Shown here: in pieces, positions 54,953 to 64,000 of the stretch
Numbering within the stretch: position 1 is the first letter of the stretch
How the letters are laid out: each line of letters starts with the position of its first letter
NCBI RefSeq assembly: GCF_014200015.1
Contig: NZ_JACHOT010000001.1
Span: forward strand, 372,001-436,000
DNA length: 64,000 nt
Reading direction: 5' to 3'
From: Aminobacter niigataensis
GTDB taxonomy: Bacteria; Pseudomonadota; Alphaproteobacteria; Rhizobiales; Rhizobiaceae
Notes under the pieces: model-generated
Databases searched by the model: none
What the model was told of the DNA's origin: nothing
Seen by the model: the letters and a program-made list of their open reading frames with translations, nothing else
Position numbers and translations under genes: made by a program

Positions 54953-56106
54953 TGGCCAGCCGTCTCGACAGAAGTCCCGTCGCCCTGTGGTGGTGGACGG
55001 TCGATCGATGGTTCCTCGCGGCATTCCTGTCGCTGATGGGACTGGGCATCGTGCTTTCATTCGCCGCAAGCCCGGCTGTCGCCGAACGCATCGGGCTCGG
55101 CAGCTTCCACTTCGCCACGCGCCAGATCATCTTCACGATCCCGGCGCTGGCAGTGATGATCGCGGTGTCGTTCCTCGATACCCGGCAGATCAGGCGCGTG
55201 GCGCTGGTCATGCTCTGCATCATGCTGGTGATGATGGTTGCGGTGCTGTTCGTCGGCGTCGAGGTCAAGGGTGCCCGACGCTGGCTCTCGCTGGCCGGCC
55301 TCTCGATCCAGCCGTCGGAATTCCTCAAGCCGGCCTTTGTCGTCATCTCTGCCTGGCTGCTCGCCCAGCACGAGCGCCATCCAGACATCCCCGGCAATCT
55401 GTTTGCGATGATCCTGCTCGGCGTGGTCCTGGCGCTGTTGATGGCGCAGCCGGACTTCGGCCAGACGATCCTCGTTCTCGGTACCTGGGGCGTGATGTTC
55501 TTCATGGCCGGCATGTCGTGGTTCTGGATCATCACCCTTGGTGCCGTCGGCCTCGGCGGCGGCTTTGCTGCCTACACTGTGTTCCCGCACGTGGCGGGCC
55601 GTATCGATCGCTTCCTCACCGGCGAGGGCGACACGTTCCAGGTCGACATGGGCCGCGAAGCGATCATCAGCGGCGGCTGGTTCGGCGTCGGACCGGGCGA
55701 GGGCATGGTCAAGCGGGTCATCCCCGACAGCCACGCCGACTTCGTCTTCTCGGTGGCGGGCGAGGAGTTCGGCATCGTGCTGCTCCTGATCATCATGTCG
55801 ATCTTCGCCTTCATCGTGCTGCGCGGCCTGCGTACCGCACTGAAGGAACATGACGACTTCACCCGCTACGCGGTTGCCGGTCTTGTCGTGGTGTTCGGCT
55901 TCCAGTCGATCATCAACATGAGCGTGAACCTGCAGCTGATGCCGGCCAAGGGCATGACGCTGCCGTTCATCTCGTATGGCGGCTCGTCGCTTATCGCCAT
56001 CGCCATCTCCATGGGCATGGTGCTGGCTCTGACCCGCAAGAAGCCCGAGAAGCTCAGGCCGACCGGATTCTCCGCCATGCCGCGGCACGCAGTGCCGGCG
56101 GAATAA
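54952..56106 (+). CDS. ftsW: septal peptidoglycan glycosyltransferase FtsW
   Basis: FtsW is a SEDS-family membrane polymerase that makes septal glycan strands from lipid II with FtsI. It has 384 residues and about ten hydrophobic segments. The conserved [37 protein letters not shown]-like [15 protein letters not shown] and the C-terminal [14 protein letters not shown] are all there. The start shares a base with the murD stop. Confidence 0.96.
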   Translation: MASRLDRSPVALWWWTVDRWFLAAFLSLMGLGIVLSFAASPAVAERIGLGSFHFATRQIIFTIPALAVMIAVSFLDTRQIRRVALVMLCIMLVMMVAVLFVGVEVKGARRWLSLAGLSIQPSEFLKPAFVVISAWLLAQHERHPDIPGNLFAMILLGVVLALLMAQPDFGQTILVLGTWGVMFFMAGMSWFWIITLGAVGLGGGFAAYTVFPHVAGRIDRFLTGEGDTFQVDMGREAIISGGWFGVGPGEGMVKRVIPDSHADFVFSVAGEEFGIVLLLIIMSIFAFIVLRGLRTALKEHDDFTRYAVAGLVVVFGFQSIINMSVNLQLMPAKGMTLPFISYGGSSLIAIAISMGMVLALTRKKPEKLRPTGFSAMPRHAVPAE

Positions 56107-56107
56107 C

Positions 56108-57235
56108 ATGGCCAAGGGGACTGTCATGCTTGCCGCCGGGGGTACCGGCGGCCATCTCTTTCCGGCCGAGGCGCTGGCGCATGAACTGACGGCGCGCGGC
56201 TGGCAGGTGCATCTTGCCACCGACGACCGCGCCGAACGTTTCGCCGGCAAGTTTCCGGCCACAGCCATTCATCCGATTTCCTCGTCGACGATCGGCTCGA
56301 AGAACCCGATTGCGCTGATGAGGGCGTTCTGGAGCATCTGGCGCGGCGTGCGCCAGGCCTCGCAGGTGATCGCCAAGATCAAGCCTTCCGTGGTCATCGG
56401 CTTCGGCGGCTATCCGACGCTGCCGCCGCTCTATGCCGCGACCCGCCGCGGCGTGCCGGCCATGGTGCACGAACAGAACGCCGTGATGGGCCGCGCCAAC
56501 AAGGCGCTGGCGAACAGGGTCGATGCGATCGCGGGCGGCTTCCTGCCGGAGAACTCCGGCGCCAACAGCGCCAAGATCGTCGTTACCGGCAATCCGGTGC
56601 GGCCAGCCGTGATCGAAGCGTCGAAGACCCCTTATGTTGCGTCCGGCGGCTCGGACCAGTTCAATCTTCTGGTCTTCGGCGGCAGCCAGGGCGCGCAGTT
56701 CTTCTCCGATGCGGTGCCCGGCGCCATAGCCCTGCTGCCCGAAGTGCTGCGCAAGCGCCTGCGCATCACCCAGCAGGCCCGCGTCGAGGATGCCGACAAG
56801 GTCAAGGCGGCCTATGCCAGGCTCGGCATCGCGGCCGACGTGTCGCCATTCTTCAACGACATGGCGCAGCGCATGGCCGCTGCCCATCTGGTGATGTCGC
56901 GCTCGGGAGCATCGACTGTCTCGGAGATCGCGGTCATCGGCCGTCCGGCACTTCTGGTGCCGTACCCGCATGCGCTCGACCACGACCAGGCCGCAAACGC
57001 GGCGCGCCTGGCGGCGGCCGGCGGCGGCGAAGTTCACCCGCAGTCGACGCTTTCCATCGAGCGGATCGCCGGGCTCATTGGGGGCGCCATGGACGACCCC
57101 GCGCGCATGGCCGCCATGGCAACTGCCGCAAAGTCAGTCGGCAAAGCAGACGCCACACGGTTGCTCGCCGACCTCGCAGAGGCTATTGCGTCGAAAATAC
57201 CCGTTGCGGAATTCAGGAAGGGAGTGCGGCCATGA
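56108..57235 (+). CDS. murG: UDP-GlcNAc:lipid I GlcNAc transferase MurG
   Basis: MurG adds GlcNAc to lipid I on the inner face of the membrane, giving lipid II. The 375 residues are a GT28 enzyme: the G-loops [10 protein letters not shown] (11-20) and [11 protein letters not shown], and the C-domain [31 protein letters not shown] (nucleotide-sugar site). It starts 1 bp after the ftsW stop and overlaps murC by ATGA. Confidence 0.96.
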   Translation: MAKGTVMLAAGGTGGHLFPAEALAHELTARGWQVHLATDDRAERFAGKFPATAIHPISSSTIGSKNPIALMRAFWSIWRGVRQASQVIAKIKPSVVIGFGGYPTLPPLYAATRRGVPAMVHEQNAVMGRANKALANRVDAIAGGFLPENSGANSAKIVVTGNPVRPAVIEASKTPYVASGGSDQFNLLVFGGSQGAQFFSDAVPGAIALLPEVLRKRLRITQQARVEDADKVKAAYARLGIAADVSPFFNDMAQRMAAAHLVMSRSGASTVSEIAVIGRPALLVPYPHALDHDQAANAARLAAAGGGEVHPQSTLSIERIAGLIGGAMDDPARMAAMATAAKSVGKADATRLLADLAEAIASKIPVAEFRKGVRP

Positions 57236-58638
57236 AGATGCCGCAGACGATCGGCCTCGTGCATTTCATCGGCATTGGCGGCATCGGCATGAGCGGCATC
57301 GCCGAGGTGCTGCACAATCTCGGCTACAAGGTGCAGGGCTCGGACCAGTCCGAGAGCGCCAACGTGCAGCGCCTGCGCGAAAAGGGCATCGAATGCTTCG
57401 TCGGTCATAAGGCCGAGAACCTTGGCGACGCCGAGGTGATTGTCGTTTCGACGGCGATCAAGAAAACCAATCCGGAACTGATGGCGGCGCGCGAGAAGCT
57501 GTTGCCTGTCGTGCGGCGCGCCGAGATGCTGGCCGAACTGATGCGCTTCCGCAATGCGGTCGCCATCGGCGGCACGCACGGCAAGACCACCACCACGTCG
57601 ATGGTGGCGACGCTGCTCGACGCCGGCGGGCTCGACCCGACGGTCATCAATGGCGGCATCATCAATGCCTATGGCACCAACGCCCGCATGGGCGAGGGCG
57701 AGTGGATGGTTGTCGAAGCCGACGAGAGCGACGGCACCTTCCTCAAGCTGCCGGCTGACGTCGCCGTCGTCACCAACATCGATCCCGAGCATCTTGACCA
57801 CTACGGCACCTTCGACAAGGTGCGCGAGGCGTTCCGCCAGTTCGTCGAGAACGTGCCGTTCTACGGCTTTGGCGTGATGTGCACCGATCATCCTGAAGTG
57901 CAGGCGCTGGTCAGCCATATCGAGGACCGCCGCGTCATCACCTATGGCGAAAACGCCCAGGCCGACGTGCGCTTCACCAATCACCACATGGACGGCGCGG
58001 TGTCGGTCTTCGACGTGGTCATCCGCAACCGCAAGTCGGCGTCGTCGACCACCATCGAGGGCCTGCGCCTGCCGATGCCGGGGCGCCACAACGTCTCCAA
58101 CGCCACGGCTGCCATCGCGGTCGCTACCGAACTGGGAATCTCCGCCGAGGCAGTGAAGAGCGGGCTGTCGTCCTTCGGTGGCGTCAAGCGCCGCTTCACC
58201 CATACCGGCACCTGGAACGGCGTCGAGGTGTTCGACGACTACGGCCACCATCCGGTCGAGATCAAGGCCGTGCTCAGCGCGGCGCGCGAAGCTACCAAGG
58301 GCCGCGTCATCGCCATTGCCCAACCGCACCGCTTCACCCGCCTGCGCGACCTGTTCGACGATTTCTCGGCCTGCTTCAACGACGCCGACACCGTGATGGT
58401 CGCACCTGTCTATGCGGCCGGGGAAGATCCTATCGAGGGCGTCAATTCCGAGACGCTGACCGCGCGCATCCGCGCCGGCGGCCATCGCGACGCCCGTCAT
58501 ATCGAAGGCGCCGCTGCCGTGGCGCCTGTCGTGCGCGAACTGGCCAAGCCGGGCGATTTCGTCGTCTATCTCGGCGCCGGCAACATCACGCAATGGGCCT
58601 ATGCACTGCCGAACGAACTCGCCGGAGGCGGGTCGTGA
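57232..58638 (+). CDS. murC: UDP-MurNAc:L-Ala ligase MurC
   Basis: MurC attaches L-alanine to UDP-MurNAc, the first peptide step. It has 468 residues: [16 protein letters not shown] (UDP-binding Rossmann), the P-loop GGTHGKTTT (113-121), [23 protein letters not shown] and [12 protein letters not shown]. It overlaps both neighbours (murG and murB) by 4 bp. Confidence 0.97.
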   Translation: MKMPQTIGLVHFIGIGGIGMSGIAEVLHNLGYKVQGSDQSESANVQRLREKGIECFVGHKAENLGDAEVIVVSTAIKKTNPELMAAREKLLPVVRRAEMLAELMRFRNAVAIGGTHGKTTTTSMVATLLDAGGLDPTVINGGIINAYGTNARMGEGEWMVVEADESDGTFLKLPADVAVVTNIDPEHLDHYGTFDKVREAFRQFVENVPFYGFGVMCTDHPEVQALVSHIEDRRVITYGENAQADVRFTNHHMDGAVSVFDVVIRNRKSASSTTIEGLRLPMPGRHNVSNATAAIAVATELGISAEAVKSGLSSFGGVKRRFTHTGTWNGVEVFDDYGHHPVEIKAVLSAAREATKGRVIAIAQPHRFTRLRDLFDDFSACFNDADTVMVAPVYAAGEDPIEGVNSETLTARIRAGGHRDARHIEGAAAVAPVVRELAKPGDFVVYLGAGNITQWAYALPNELAGGGS

Positions 58639-59600
58639 CGGGTGGCGAAGCGCTGATCGAAAAGCTTGGCGATCGCCTTTCCGGGTTGCGCGGACGCATC
58701 ACGCCCAGCGCCGAAATGGAAAAGATCACCTGGTTTCGCGCCGGCGGCCTGGCCCAGGCGCTGTTCCAGCCGGCCGACGAGGAAGATCTTGCCGCCTTCC
58801 TGAAGGCGGTGCCGGAAGAGATTCCGGTGATGGTCGTCGGCATCGGCTCCAACCTTCTGGTGCGCGAAGGCGGCATTCCCGGTTTCGTCGTACGGCTTTC
58901 GGCCAAGGGGTTCGGCGAGGCCGAGGCGATCTCGCCGACCGGAATCAGGGCAGGGACGGCAACGCCCGACAAGCGCGTCGCAGCCCTTGCGCATGACAAC
59001 GGCATTGGCGGCTTCCATTTCTACCACGGCATCCCCGGTGCCATCGGCGGCGCCTTGCGCATGAACGCGGGCGCCAACGGCGTCGAGACGCGGGAGCGGG
59101 TCGTCGACGTGCGCGCACTCGACCGCCAGGGCAACCTGCATGTGCTGTCCAATGCCGACATGGGCTACAGCTATCGCCACTCGTCTGCGGCTGCCGACCT
59201 GATCTTCACTTCGGCGACCTTCGAGGGGTATGCGGAAGACAAGGACGCCATCAAGGCGGCCATGGACGCGGTCCAGCATCATCGCGAGACGGTGCAGCCG
59301 ATCCGCGAAAAGACCGGCGGCTCGACCTTCAAGAATCCCGAGGGTACCTCGGCCTGGAAGGAAATCGACAATGCCGGCTGCCGCGGCCTGATGATCGGCG
59401 GCGCGCAGATGTCGCCGATGCACTGCAACTTCATGATCAATACGGGCAATGCGACCGGTTACGACCTCGAATATCTTGGCGAGACGGTGCGCAGCCGCGT
59501 GCTCGAGAATGCGGGCATCCGCCTGCACTGGGAAATCAAGCGCATCGGTCAGTTCAAGTCCGGCCGCGAAGTGCAGGAGTTTCTTGGGCAAATGCTCTAG
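58635..59600 (+). CDS. murB: UDP-N-acetylenolpyruvoylglucosamine reductase MurB
   Basis: MurB reduces enolpyruvyl-UDP-GlcNAc to UDP-MurNAc with FAD and NADPH. In 321 residues: [38 protein letters not shown] (FAD), [21 protein letters not shown] and [10 protein letters not shown] (proton-donor Ser), which fits the type II group without the extra loop. The GTG at 58635 overlaps the murC stop (GTGA) and has GGAGGCGG upstream, which decides it over the longer open frame. Confidence 0.95.
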   Translation: MTGGEALIEKLGDRLSGLRGRITPSAEMEKITWFRAGGLAQALFQPADEEDLAAFLKAVPEEIPVMVVGIGSNLLVREGGIPGFVVRLSAKGFGEAEAISPTGIRAGTATPDKRVAALAHDNGIGGFHFYHGIPGAIGGALRMNAGANGVETRERVVDVRALDRQGNLHVLSNADMGYSYRHSSAAADLIFTSATFEGYAEDKDAIKAAMDAVQHHRETVQPIREKTGGSTFKNPEGTSAWKEIDNAGCRGLMIGGAQMSPMHCNFMINTGNATGYDLEYLGETVRSRVLENAGIRLHWEIKRIGQFKSGREVQEFLGQML

Positions 59601-59638
59601 AGGAGCAGGTCCAGGGGCCGGCCACGACGATCATTTCA

Positions 59639-59671
59639 GCCCTCGCTGCGCCGTGCATCGAGGGCTTTTTA
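59639..59671 (+). terminator. rho-independent terminator after murB
   Basis: AGCCCTCG (59639-59646) and CGAGGGCT (59660-59667) pair perfectly across 13 bases and run into TTTTTA. It divides the dcw cluster into two transcription units. Confidence 0.85.
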
Positions 59672-59925
59672 CTGCCCGATTTTCGCCTTCCGCCGCTGCC
59701 ATCCAAGTGTTCTCGGGATTCGCCCGAGGTCACGAAATCGCAATGACTTTCAATCGGCACTTGCCACGGAATCAAGTCTCTGATTCTCTGACCTAAAGCG
59801 TTTCCTGATTTGAGTCGCGTGACGCGTAAACCGCGTTTTCATCCGGAGGGTCAACTTCCGGACAGGTGTGATTCGGTCTTTGGAAACAAGGCGTTGTGTT
59901 CGGAGTTGAGAGGGGATTGTCGGGG
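59672..59925. promoter_or_regulatory. promoter region of the ddl-ftsQAZ unit
   Basis: About 250 bp hold no gene. Two copies of the self-complementary TCCGGA (59842-59847 and 59857-59862) can form a hairpin, and a GCGTGACGCG palindrome-like stretch lies about 20 bp upstream of them. No clear CtrA pair was seen. The segment should carry the promoter for ddl, ftsQ, ftsA and ftsZ. Confidence 0.4.
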
Positions 59926-60852
59926 ATGAAGTCGAAGCATGTCGCTGTCCTGATGGGCGGGTTTTCGTCCGAGCGGCCTGTATCCCTGTCGTCTGGAAAT
60001 GCCTGTGCCGATGCGCTCGAGCAGGTGGGTTATCAGGTCACCCGGGTCGATGTCGGCCGCGATGTCGGTGCGGTGCTTGCCGAGCTCGGGCCGGATGTTG
60101 CGTTCAACGCGCTTCATGGCCCCTTCGGTGAGGACGGCACGATCCAGGGCATCCTCGAATATCTCGGCATTCCCTATACCCATTCCGGCGTGCTGGCGTC
60201 GGCGCTTGCCATGAACAAGGAGCAGTCGAAGAAGGTTGCCAAGGCTGCCGGCATTCCGATTGCTGAATCCCGCGTTCTCGATCGTTTCGCGATCGGCAAC
60301 CAGCATCCGATGAAGCCGCCCTACGTGGTCAAGCCGGTGGCGGAAGGCTCAAGCTTCGGCGTGGTCATCGTCAAGGAAGACCAGTCGCATCCGCCACAGG
60401 TGATCTCGTCTTCGGAGTGGCGCTACGGCGATACGGTGATGGTCGAGCGCTACGTCCATGGACGGGAGCTGACCTGCGCCGTCATGGGCGATGTCGCGCT
60501 CGGCGTCTGCGAGATCATCCCGACCGGTCACGCCTTCTACGATTATGATTCAAAATATGTTGCCGGGGGATCAAAGCACGAATGCCCCGCGAAAGTTTCA
60601 CCGAATATTTACCAAAAAATACAAACACTGGCGCTCAAGGCTCACCAAGCGATCGGGTGCCGGGGCGTCTCCCGGTCTGACTTCCGGTACGACGACCGCC
60701 ATTCCGAAAATGGAGAGGTCGTCTGGCTGGAGGTCAATACGCAACCCGGCATGACGCCGACGTCGCTGGTGCCTGAGATTGCTGCCCACGCCGGGCATAC
60801 GTTTGGTGAGTTGTTGAGTTGGATGGTGGAGGACGCTTCGTGTTTGCGTTGA
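59926..60852 (+). CDS. ddl: D-alanine--D-alanine ligase
   Basis: Ddl joins two D-Ala to make the dipeptide used by MurF. The 308 residues are an ATP-grasp enzyme: [45 protein letters not shown] (ATP-binding), RSDFRYDDR and the late [17 protein letters not shown] (Mg and transition-state residues). It resembles DdlB, the usual one in dcw clusters. The ATG at 59926 is chosen over a GTG at 59896. Its last 13 bp are shared with the ftsQ start. Confidence 0.95.
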   Translation: MKSKHVAVLMGGFSSERPVSLSSGNACADALEQVGYQVTRVDVGRDVGAVLAELGPDVAFNALHGPFGEDGTIQGILEYLGIPYTHSGVLASALAMNKEQSKKVAKAAGIPIAESRVLDRFAIGNQHPMKPPYVVKPVAEGSSFGVVIVKEDQSHPPQVISSSEWRYGDTVMVERYVHGRELTCAVMGDVALGVCEIIPTGHAFYDYDSKYVAGGSKHECPAKVSPNIYQKIQTLALKAHQAIGCRGVSRSDFRYDDRHSENGEVVWLEVNTQPGMTPTSLVPEIAAHAGHTFGELLSWMVEDASCLR

Positions 60853-61781
60853 GATCGGGAGATAGCGGGAGGGTGAACGGCGCAACGCCGCGCGTCTTCG
60901 GGCTGTCCCTGTCCGCGGAGCATTTCGTGCTGCCGCGGCTGCTGCGCAAGCCGGTTCGCATGCTGTCGCGCTTCGGGCGTGGGGAGTTCACTCCTCCGCC
61001 CTATGCCGCGTCGATGCTGACGGCGGCGTTTCTTGCCGCGAGCTCGCTCTATGGCGCTTATGTCGGCGGCCATTTTCCGGCACTGGTCCAGGGCGTCACC
61101 GCCCGCAGCGGTTTTGCCGTCGACCAGATCAAGGTCTCCGGCAATCGCGAAACCTCCGAAATCGATATTCTCGACAAGCTCGAGCTTGACGGCTGGACGT
61201 CGCTGGTCGGCTTCAACCCGGAAGAGGCGCGCGAGCGCATCGTCAGCCTGCCTTGGGTTCGCGATGCTGCGGTCCGCAAGGTCTATCCCGACACCATCGA
61301 AGTTCGCGTCGACGAGCGCGACGCCTTTGCCATCTGGCAGCATGGCAGCCAGCTCAGCGTCGTCGAAAAGGACGGCAAGGTCATCGCTCCCTTCACCGGT
61401 GGCCGTCAGGTCGCATTGCCGCTGGTCATCGGTTTCGGTGCCGCCGAGCGCGGGGCTGACTTCGTCGCCAAGGTCCAGGCCTTTCCGGAGCTGGCGTCGC
61501 GCGTGAGAGGCTATATCCGTATCGGCGAACGACGCTGGGACCTGCGCCTCGACAACGGCATCACCGTCAAGCTGCCGGAGAACAAGGTCGATGCGGCGCT
61601 CGCCGATCTCGCTGCGCTTGATCGCGACGATGCGATCCTGACGCGTGACATCTCGGCAGTCGACATGCGTTTCGGTGACAGGTTGGTGGTGCAGCTCACG
61701 CCGGAAGCGGTCGAGCGTCGTGCCGACGCGCTGAAGACCAAACCGAAGGTCGTCAAGGCGAAGGCGGGGAGCAGAACATGA
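60840..61781 (+). CDS. ftsQ: cell division protein FtsQ
   Basis: FtsQ is a bitopic divisome scaffold of 313 residues that binds FtsL-FtsB. It has a cytoplasmic basic tail (to about 55), one membrane span (about 57-80), a POTRA domain beginning [25 protein letters not shown], and a beta domain around [30 protein letters not shown]. The start is a GTG at 60840 inside the ddl gene, supported by GGAGG 7 bases upstream. It overlaps ftsA by ATGA. Confidence 0.93.
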   Translation: MFALRSGDSGRVNGATPRVFGLSLSAEHFVLPRLLRKPVRMLSRFGRGEFTPPPYAASMLTAAFLAASSLYGAYVGGHFPALVQGVTARSGFAVDQIKVSGNRETSEIDILDKLELDGWTSLVGFNPEEARERIVSLPWVRDAAVRKVYPDTIEVRVDERDAFAIWQHGSQLSVVEKDGKVIAPFTGGRQVALPLVIGFGAAERGADFVAKVQAFPELASRVRGYIRIGERRWDLRLDNGITVKLPENKVDAALADLAALDRDDAILTRDISAVDMRFGDRLVVQLTPEAVERRADALKTKPKVVKAKAGSRT

Positions 61782-63088
61782 GCTGGCTTGGCGGTCAAAA
61801 AGATCCGGTTTCGCGTCGCTCGGGCATCCTCACGGTGCTCGATGTCGGTTCGAACAAGGTTTGCTGCGTGGTGGCCAAGCTGAAGCCAGCCGAAGGCAGC
61901 CAACTTCTCAAGGGGCGTACCCATCAGGCCCAAGTGATCGGCATCGGCCACCAGAAATCGCAAGGGGTGAAATCGGGCGTGGTCGTCGATCTCGATCGCG
62001 CCGAGCACGCCATCCGCCTTGCCGTCGATGCTGCCGAGCGCATGGCCGGGCTTACGGCCGACTCGCTGATCGTCAATCTCTCGGCCGGACGCATCAAGAG
62101 CGAGGCGTTCACCGCGACGATCAATCTCGGCGGCCACGAGGTCGAGGAAGCCGATGTCCGGCGCGTGCTGGGAGCCGGCGCCAAGCAGGCGCTGAAGGCC
62201 GAGCGCGATGTCATCCACTCGCTGCCCGTCGCCTTTTCGCTCGATGCCGAACGCGGCGTGCGCGATCCGCGCGGCATGGTCGGGGACACGCTTGGCGTCG
62301 ACATGCATGTGCTGACCGGCGATTCGGCGCCGATGCGCAATCTCGAGCTTTGCATCAACCGCTCGCACCTGTCGGTCGAGCACATGGTTGCAACGCCCTA
62401 TGCCAGCGGCCTGGCCGCACTGGTCGACGACGAGCTCGAAATGGGTGCTGCCTGCATCGACATGGGCGGCGGAACCACCACCTTGTCTGTCTTCTCCGAA
62501 GGCCGCTTCGTTCACGCTGACGCCATTCCGATCGGTGGCAACCACGTCACCATGGACATGGCCAAGGGGCTTTCCACCCGGCTCGACGATGCCGAGCGTC
62601 TCAAGGTCATGCATGGTTCGGCTTTGCCCGGCAGCACCGACGACCGCGACCTGATCAGCATCCAGCCGATCGGCGTCGATGACAGCGAAGTGCCGCTGCA
62701 GATCCCGCGCTCGGTGATGACGCGGATCATCCGCGCCCGTATCGACGAGACGTTGGAACTGCTGCGCGACCGGCTCAACAAGTCCGGTTACGGCAATGCC
62801 GTCGGCAAGCGCGTCGTCCTGACGGGCGGGGCCAGCCAGCTCGTCGGGCTGCCCGAGGCAGCGCGTCGCATTCTCGGCCGCAATGTACGCATCGGCCGCC
62901 CGCTCGGCGTGGCAGGTCTGCCGGAGGCGGCCAAGGGGCCGGCTTTCGCGACCGCCGTCGGGCTTTTGATCTACCCGCAGATGGCTGGCATCGAGAGCCA
63001 TTCGGCGAAAGGGATTTCCCGTTACAGGGCAACGGGAACTGGCGGAAAACTGCATCGCATGAGTCAGTGGTTGAGAGACAGTTTTTAG
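61778..63088 (+). CDS. ftsA: cell division protein FtsA
   Basis: FtsA is an actin-like ATPase that ties FtsZ to the membrane and recruits the divisome. In 436 residues: phosphate-1 LTVLDVGSNKVCCVV, the 1C/SHS2 domain (about 95-185), phosphate-2 ACIDMGGGTTTLSVF and adenosine VVLTGGASQLVGL. The C-terminus ends in a short amphipathic helix (MSQWLRDSF), the membrane-targeting sequence. It is coupled to ftsQ, and 70 bp separate it from ftsZ. Confidence 0.96.
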   Translation: MSWLGGQKDPVSRRSGILTVLDVGSNKVCCVVAKLKPAEGSQLLKGRTHQAQVIGIGHQKSQGVKSGVVVDLDRAEHAIRLAVDAAERMAGLTADSLIVNLSAGRIKSEAFTATINLGGHEVEEADVRRVLGAGAKQALKAERDVIHSLPVAFSLDAERGVRDPRGMVGDTLGVDMHVLTGDSAPMRNLELCINRSHLSVEHMVATPYASGLAALVDDELEMGAACIDMGGGTTTLSVFSEGRFVHADAIPIGGNHVTMDMAKGLSTRLDDAERLKVMHGSALPGSTDDRDLISIQPIGVDDSEVPLQIPRSVMTRIIRARIDETLELLRDRLNKSGYGNAVGKRVVLTGGASQLVGLPEAARRILGRNVRIGRPLGVAGLPEAAKGPAFATAVGLLIYPQMAGIESHSAKGISRYRATGTGGKLHRMSQWLRDSF

Positions 63089-63158
63089 GAATTGACGGGG
63101 ACAGCCCCATTGGCGGCCGCACGGCGAAGCGGCTTGAAAGGCAAAAAGGACGAGGACT

Positions 63159-64000
63159 ATGACGATCAATCTGCAGAAGCCGGACATCACCGAGCTCAAG
63201 CCCCGCATCACCGTGTTCGGTGTCGGCGGCGGCGGCGGCAATGCCGTCAACAACATGATCACCGCCGGCCTGCGCGGCGTCGAGTTCGTGGTGGCCAACA
63301 CCGACGCCCAGGCGCTGACCATGTCGAAGGCCGAGCGCCTCATCCAGCTCGGCGCGCATGTCACCGAGGGCCTTGGCGCCGGTTCGCAGCCGGAAGTCGG
63401 CCGCGCGGCCGCTGAGGAGTGCATCGACGAGATCATCGACCACCTGTCGAACACCCACATGTGCTTCGTCACCGCGGGCATGGGCGGCGGCACCGGTACC
63501 GGTGCAGCACCCGTCGTTGCCCGCGCCGCGCGCGAAAAGGGCATCCTGACCGTTGGCGTGGTCACCAAGCCGTTCCACTTCGAGGGCCAGCGCCGCATGA
63601 AGACGGCGGACTACGGCATCGAAGAGCTGCAGAAGTGCGTCGACACGCTCATCGTCATCCCGAACCAGAACCTGTTCCGCCTCGCCAATGACAAGACGAC
63701 CTTCGCGGACGCCTTCGCCATGGCCGACCAGGTGCTCTATTCGGGTGTCGCCTGCATCACCGACCTGATGGTCAAGGAAGGCCTGATCAACCTCGACTTC
63801 GCCGACGTCCGTTCGGTGATGCGCGAGATGGGCAAGGCCATGATGGGTACGGGCGAAGCCTCGGGCGAGGGCCGTGCAATGGCCGCTGCCGAAGCTGCGA
63901 TCGCCAACCCGCTGCTCGACGAGACCTCGATGAAGGGTGCGAAGGGCCTGCTGATCTCGATCACCGGCGGCCGCGACCTGACCCTGTTCGAAGTCGACGA
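63159..64000 (+). CDS. ftsZ: cell division protein FtsZ, 3' partial
   Basis: FtsZ is the tubulin-like GTPase that forms the division ring. The window holds the first 280 codons and ends inside the gene. N-terminal [15 protein letters not shown], the tubulin signature [10 protein letters not shown] (109-118), [13 protein letters not shown], and the T7-loop area [11 protein letters not shown] with the start of the C-terminal domain ([11 protein letters not shown]) are present. The ATG at 63159 is preceded by AAGGACGAGG. The 70 bp before it include a TTGACG that may be a local promoter. Confidence 0.97.
   Translation, partial: MTINLQKPDITELKPRITVFGVGGGGGNAVNNMITAGLRGVEFVVANTDAQALTMSKAERLIQLGAHVTEGLGAGSQPEVGRAAAEECIDEIIDHLSNTHMCFVTAGMGGGTGTGAAPVVARAAREKGILTVGVVTKPFHFEGQRRMKTADYGIEELQKCVDTLIVIPNQNLFRLANDKTTFADAFAMADQVLYSGVACITDLMVKEGLINLDFADVRSVMREMGKAMMGTGEASGEGRAMAAAEAAIANPLLDETSMKGAKGLLISITGGRDLTLFEVD

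Noticed and set aside
53567-55069. 500-codon minus-strand frame opposite murD
   Set aside because: Same antisense artefact; murD is complete on the plus strand.
61511-63598. 695-codon minus-strand open frame opposite ftsQ, ftsA and ftsZ
   Set aside because: The plus-strand division genes are unmistakable; the antisense frame has no motif.

Overview
This is a GC-rich chromosomal window with tightly packed, often ATGA-overlapping genes. It fits an alphaproteobacterium of the order Hyphomicrobiales (Rhizobiales), most like Mesorhizobium and its Phyllobacteriaceae relatives. That placement is inference. It rests on the mraZ-to-ftsZ division and cell-wall cluster, the betaine-lipid genes btaAB, an ArsR-methyltransferase/metF operon, a GalA-type lipid A operon and typical rhizobial intergenic repeats. 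No tRNA, rRNA, insertion sequence, prophage or CRISPR array was seen.

Layout. 1-6.9 kb: reductive pyrimidine (or hydantoin) degradation, with a carbamoyl-amino-acid hydrolase cut by the window edge, dihydropyrimidinase and a NitT/TauT-type ABC importer. 7.1-9.9 kb (minus): GT39, lipid-A-synthase N-domain protein and GT2, probably a lipid A/LPS sugar-modification operon. 10-13.8 kb (minus): a ThDP enzyme coupled to a CaiB/BaiF CoA-transferase, and a monoacylglycerol-lipase-like hydrolase. 14-15.7 kb: a YadGH-type ABC-2 exporter. 15.8-18.5 kb: a luciferase-like monooxygenase with its flavin reductase, divergent from a LysR regulator. 18.5-22.8 kb: a CDF transporter, a DUF2778 L,D-transpeptidase-like protein and ettA.

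22.9-26.3 kb is the most unusual stretch: a translationally coupled P450 / acyl carrier protein / alpha-beta hydrolase operon facing a ketoacyl-ACP synthase III-like gene, with an AT-rich boundary. 26.4-30.3 kb: MOSC protein, a trmO operon, and the ArsR-methyltransferase plus metF operon behind a 20-bp palindrome. 30.4-33.8 kb: a 28-residue membrane microprotein, a DMT transporter, a PLP decarboxylase and an SDR lacking its cofactor-binding N-terminus. 33.8-37.7 kb: a lytic transglycosylase, a GH25 lysozyme-like lipoprotein and a beta-lactamase-like hydrolase. 37.7-41 kb: btaAB with a three-repeat Pho box, a small lipoprotein and another DMT transporter. 41.2-45.5 kb: TerB-DnaJ protein, amidase, SLT transglycosylase, rnpB, a decayed parDE locus and a trans-sulfuration enzyme.

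45.7-64 kb is the dcw cluster: mraZ, rsmH, ftsL, ftsI, murE, murF, mraY, murD, ftsW, murG, murC, murB, a terminator, then ddl, ftsQ, ftsA and ftsZ (cut by the window end). Together these make the peptidoglycan precursor (MurB-F, Ddl, MraY, MurG) and the divisome that polymerises it. A four-copy 10-bp CCC(A/G) array lying on a TTGACG promoter upstream of mraZ looks like the MraZ autoregulatory site.
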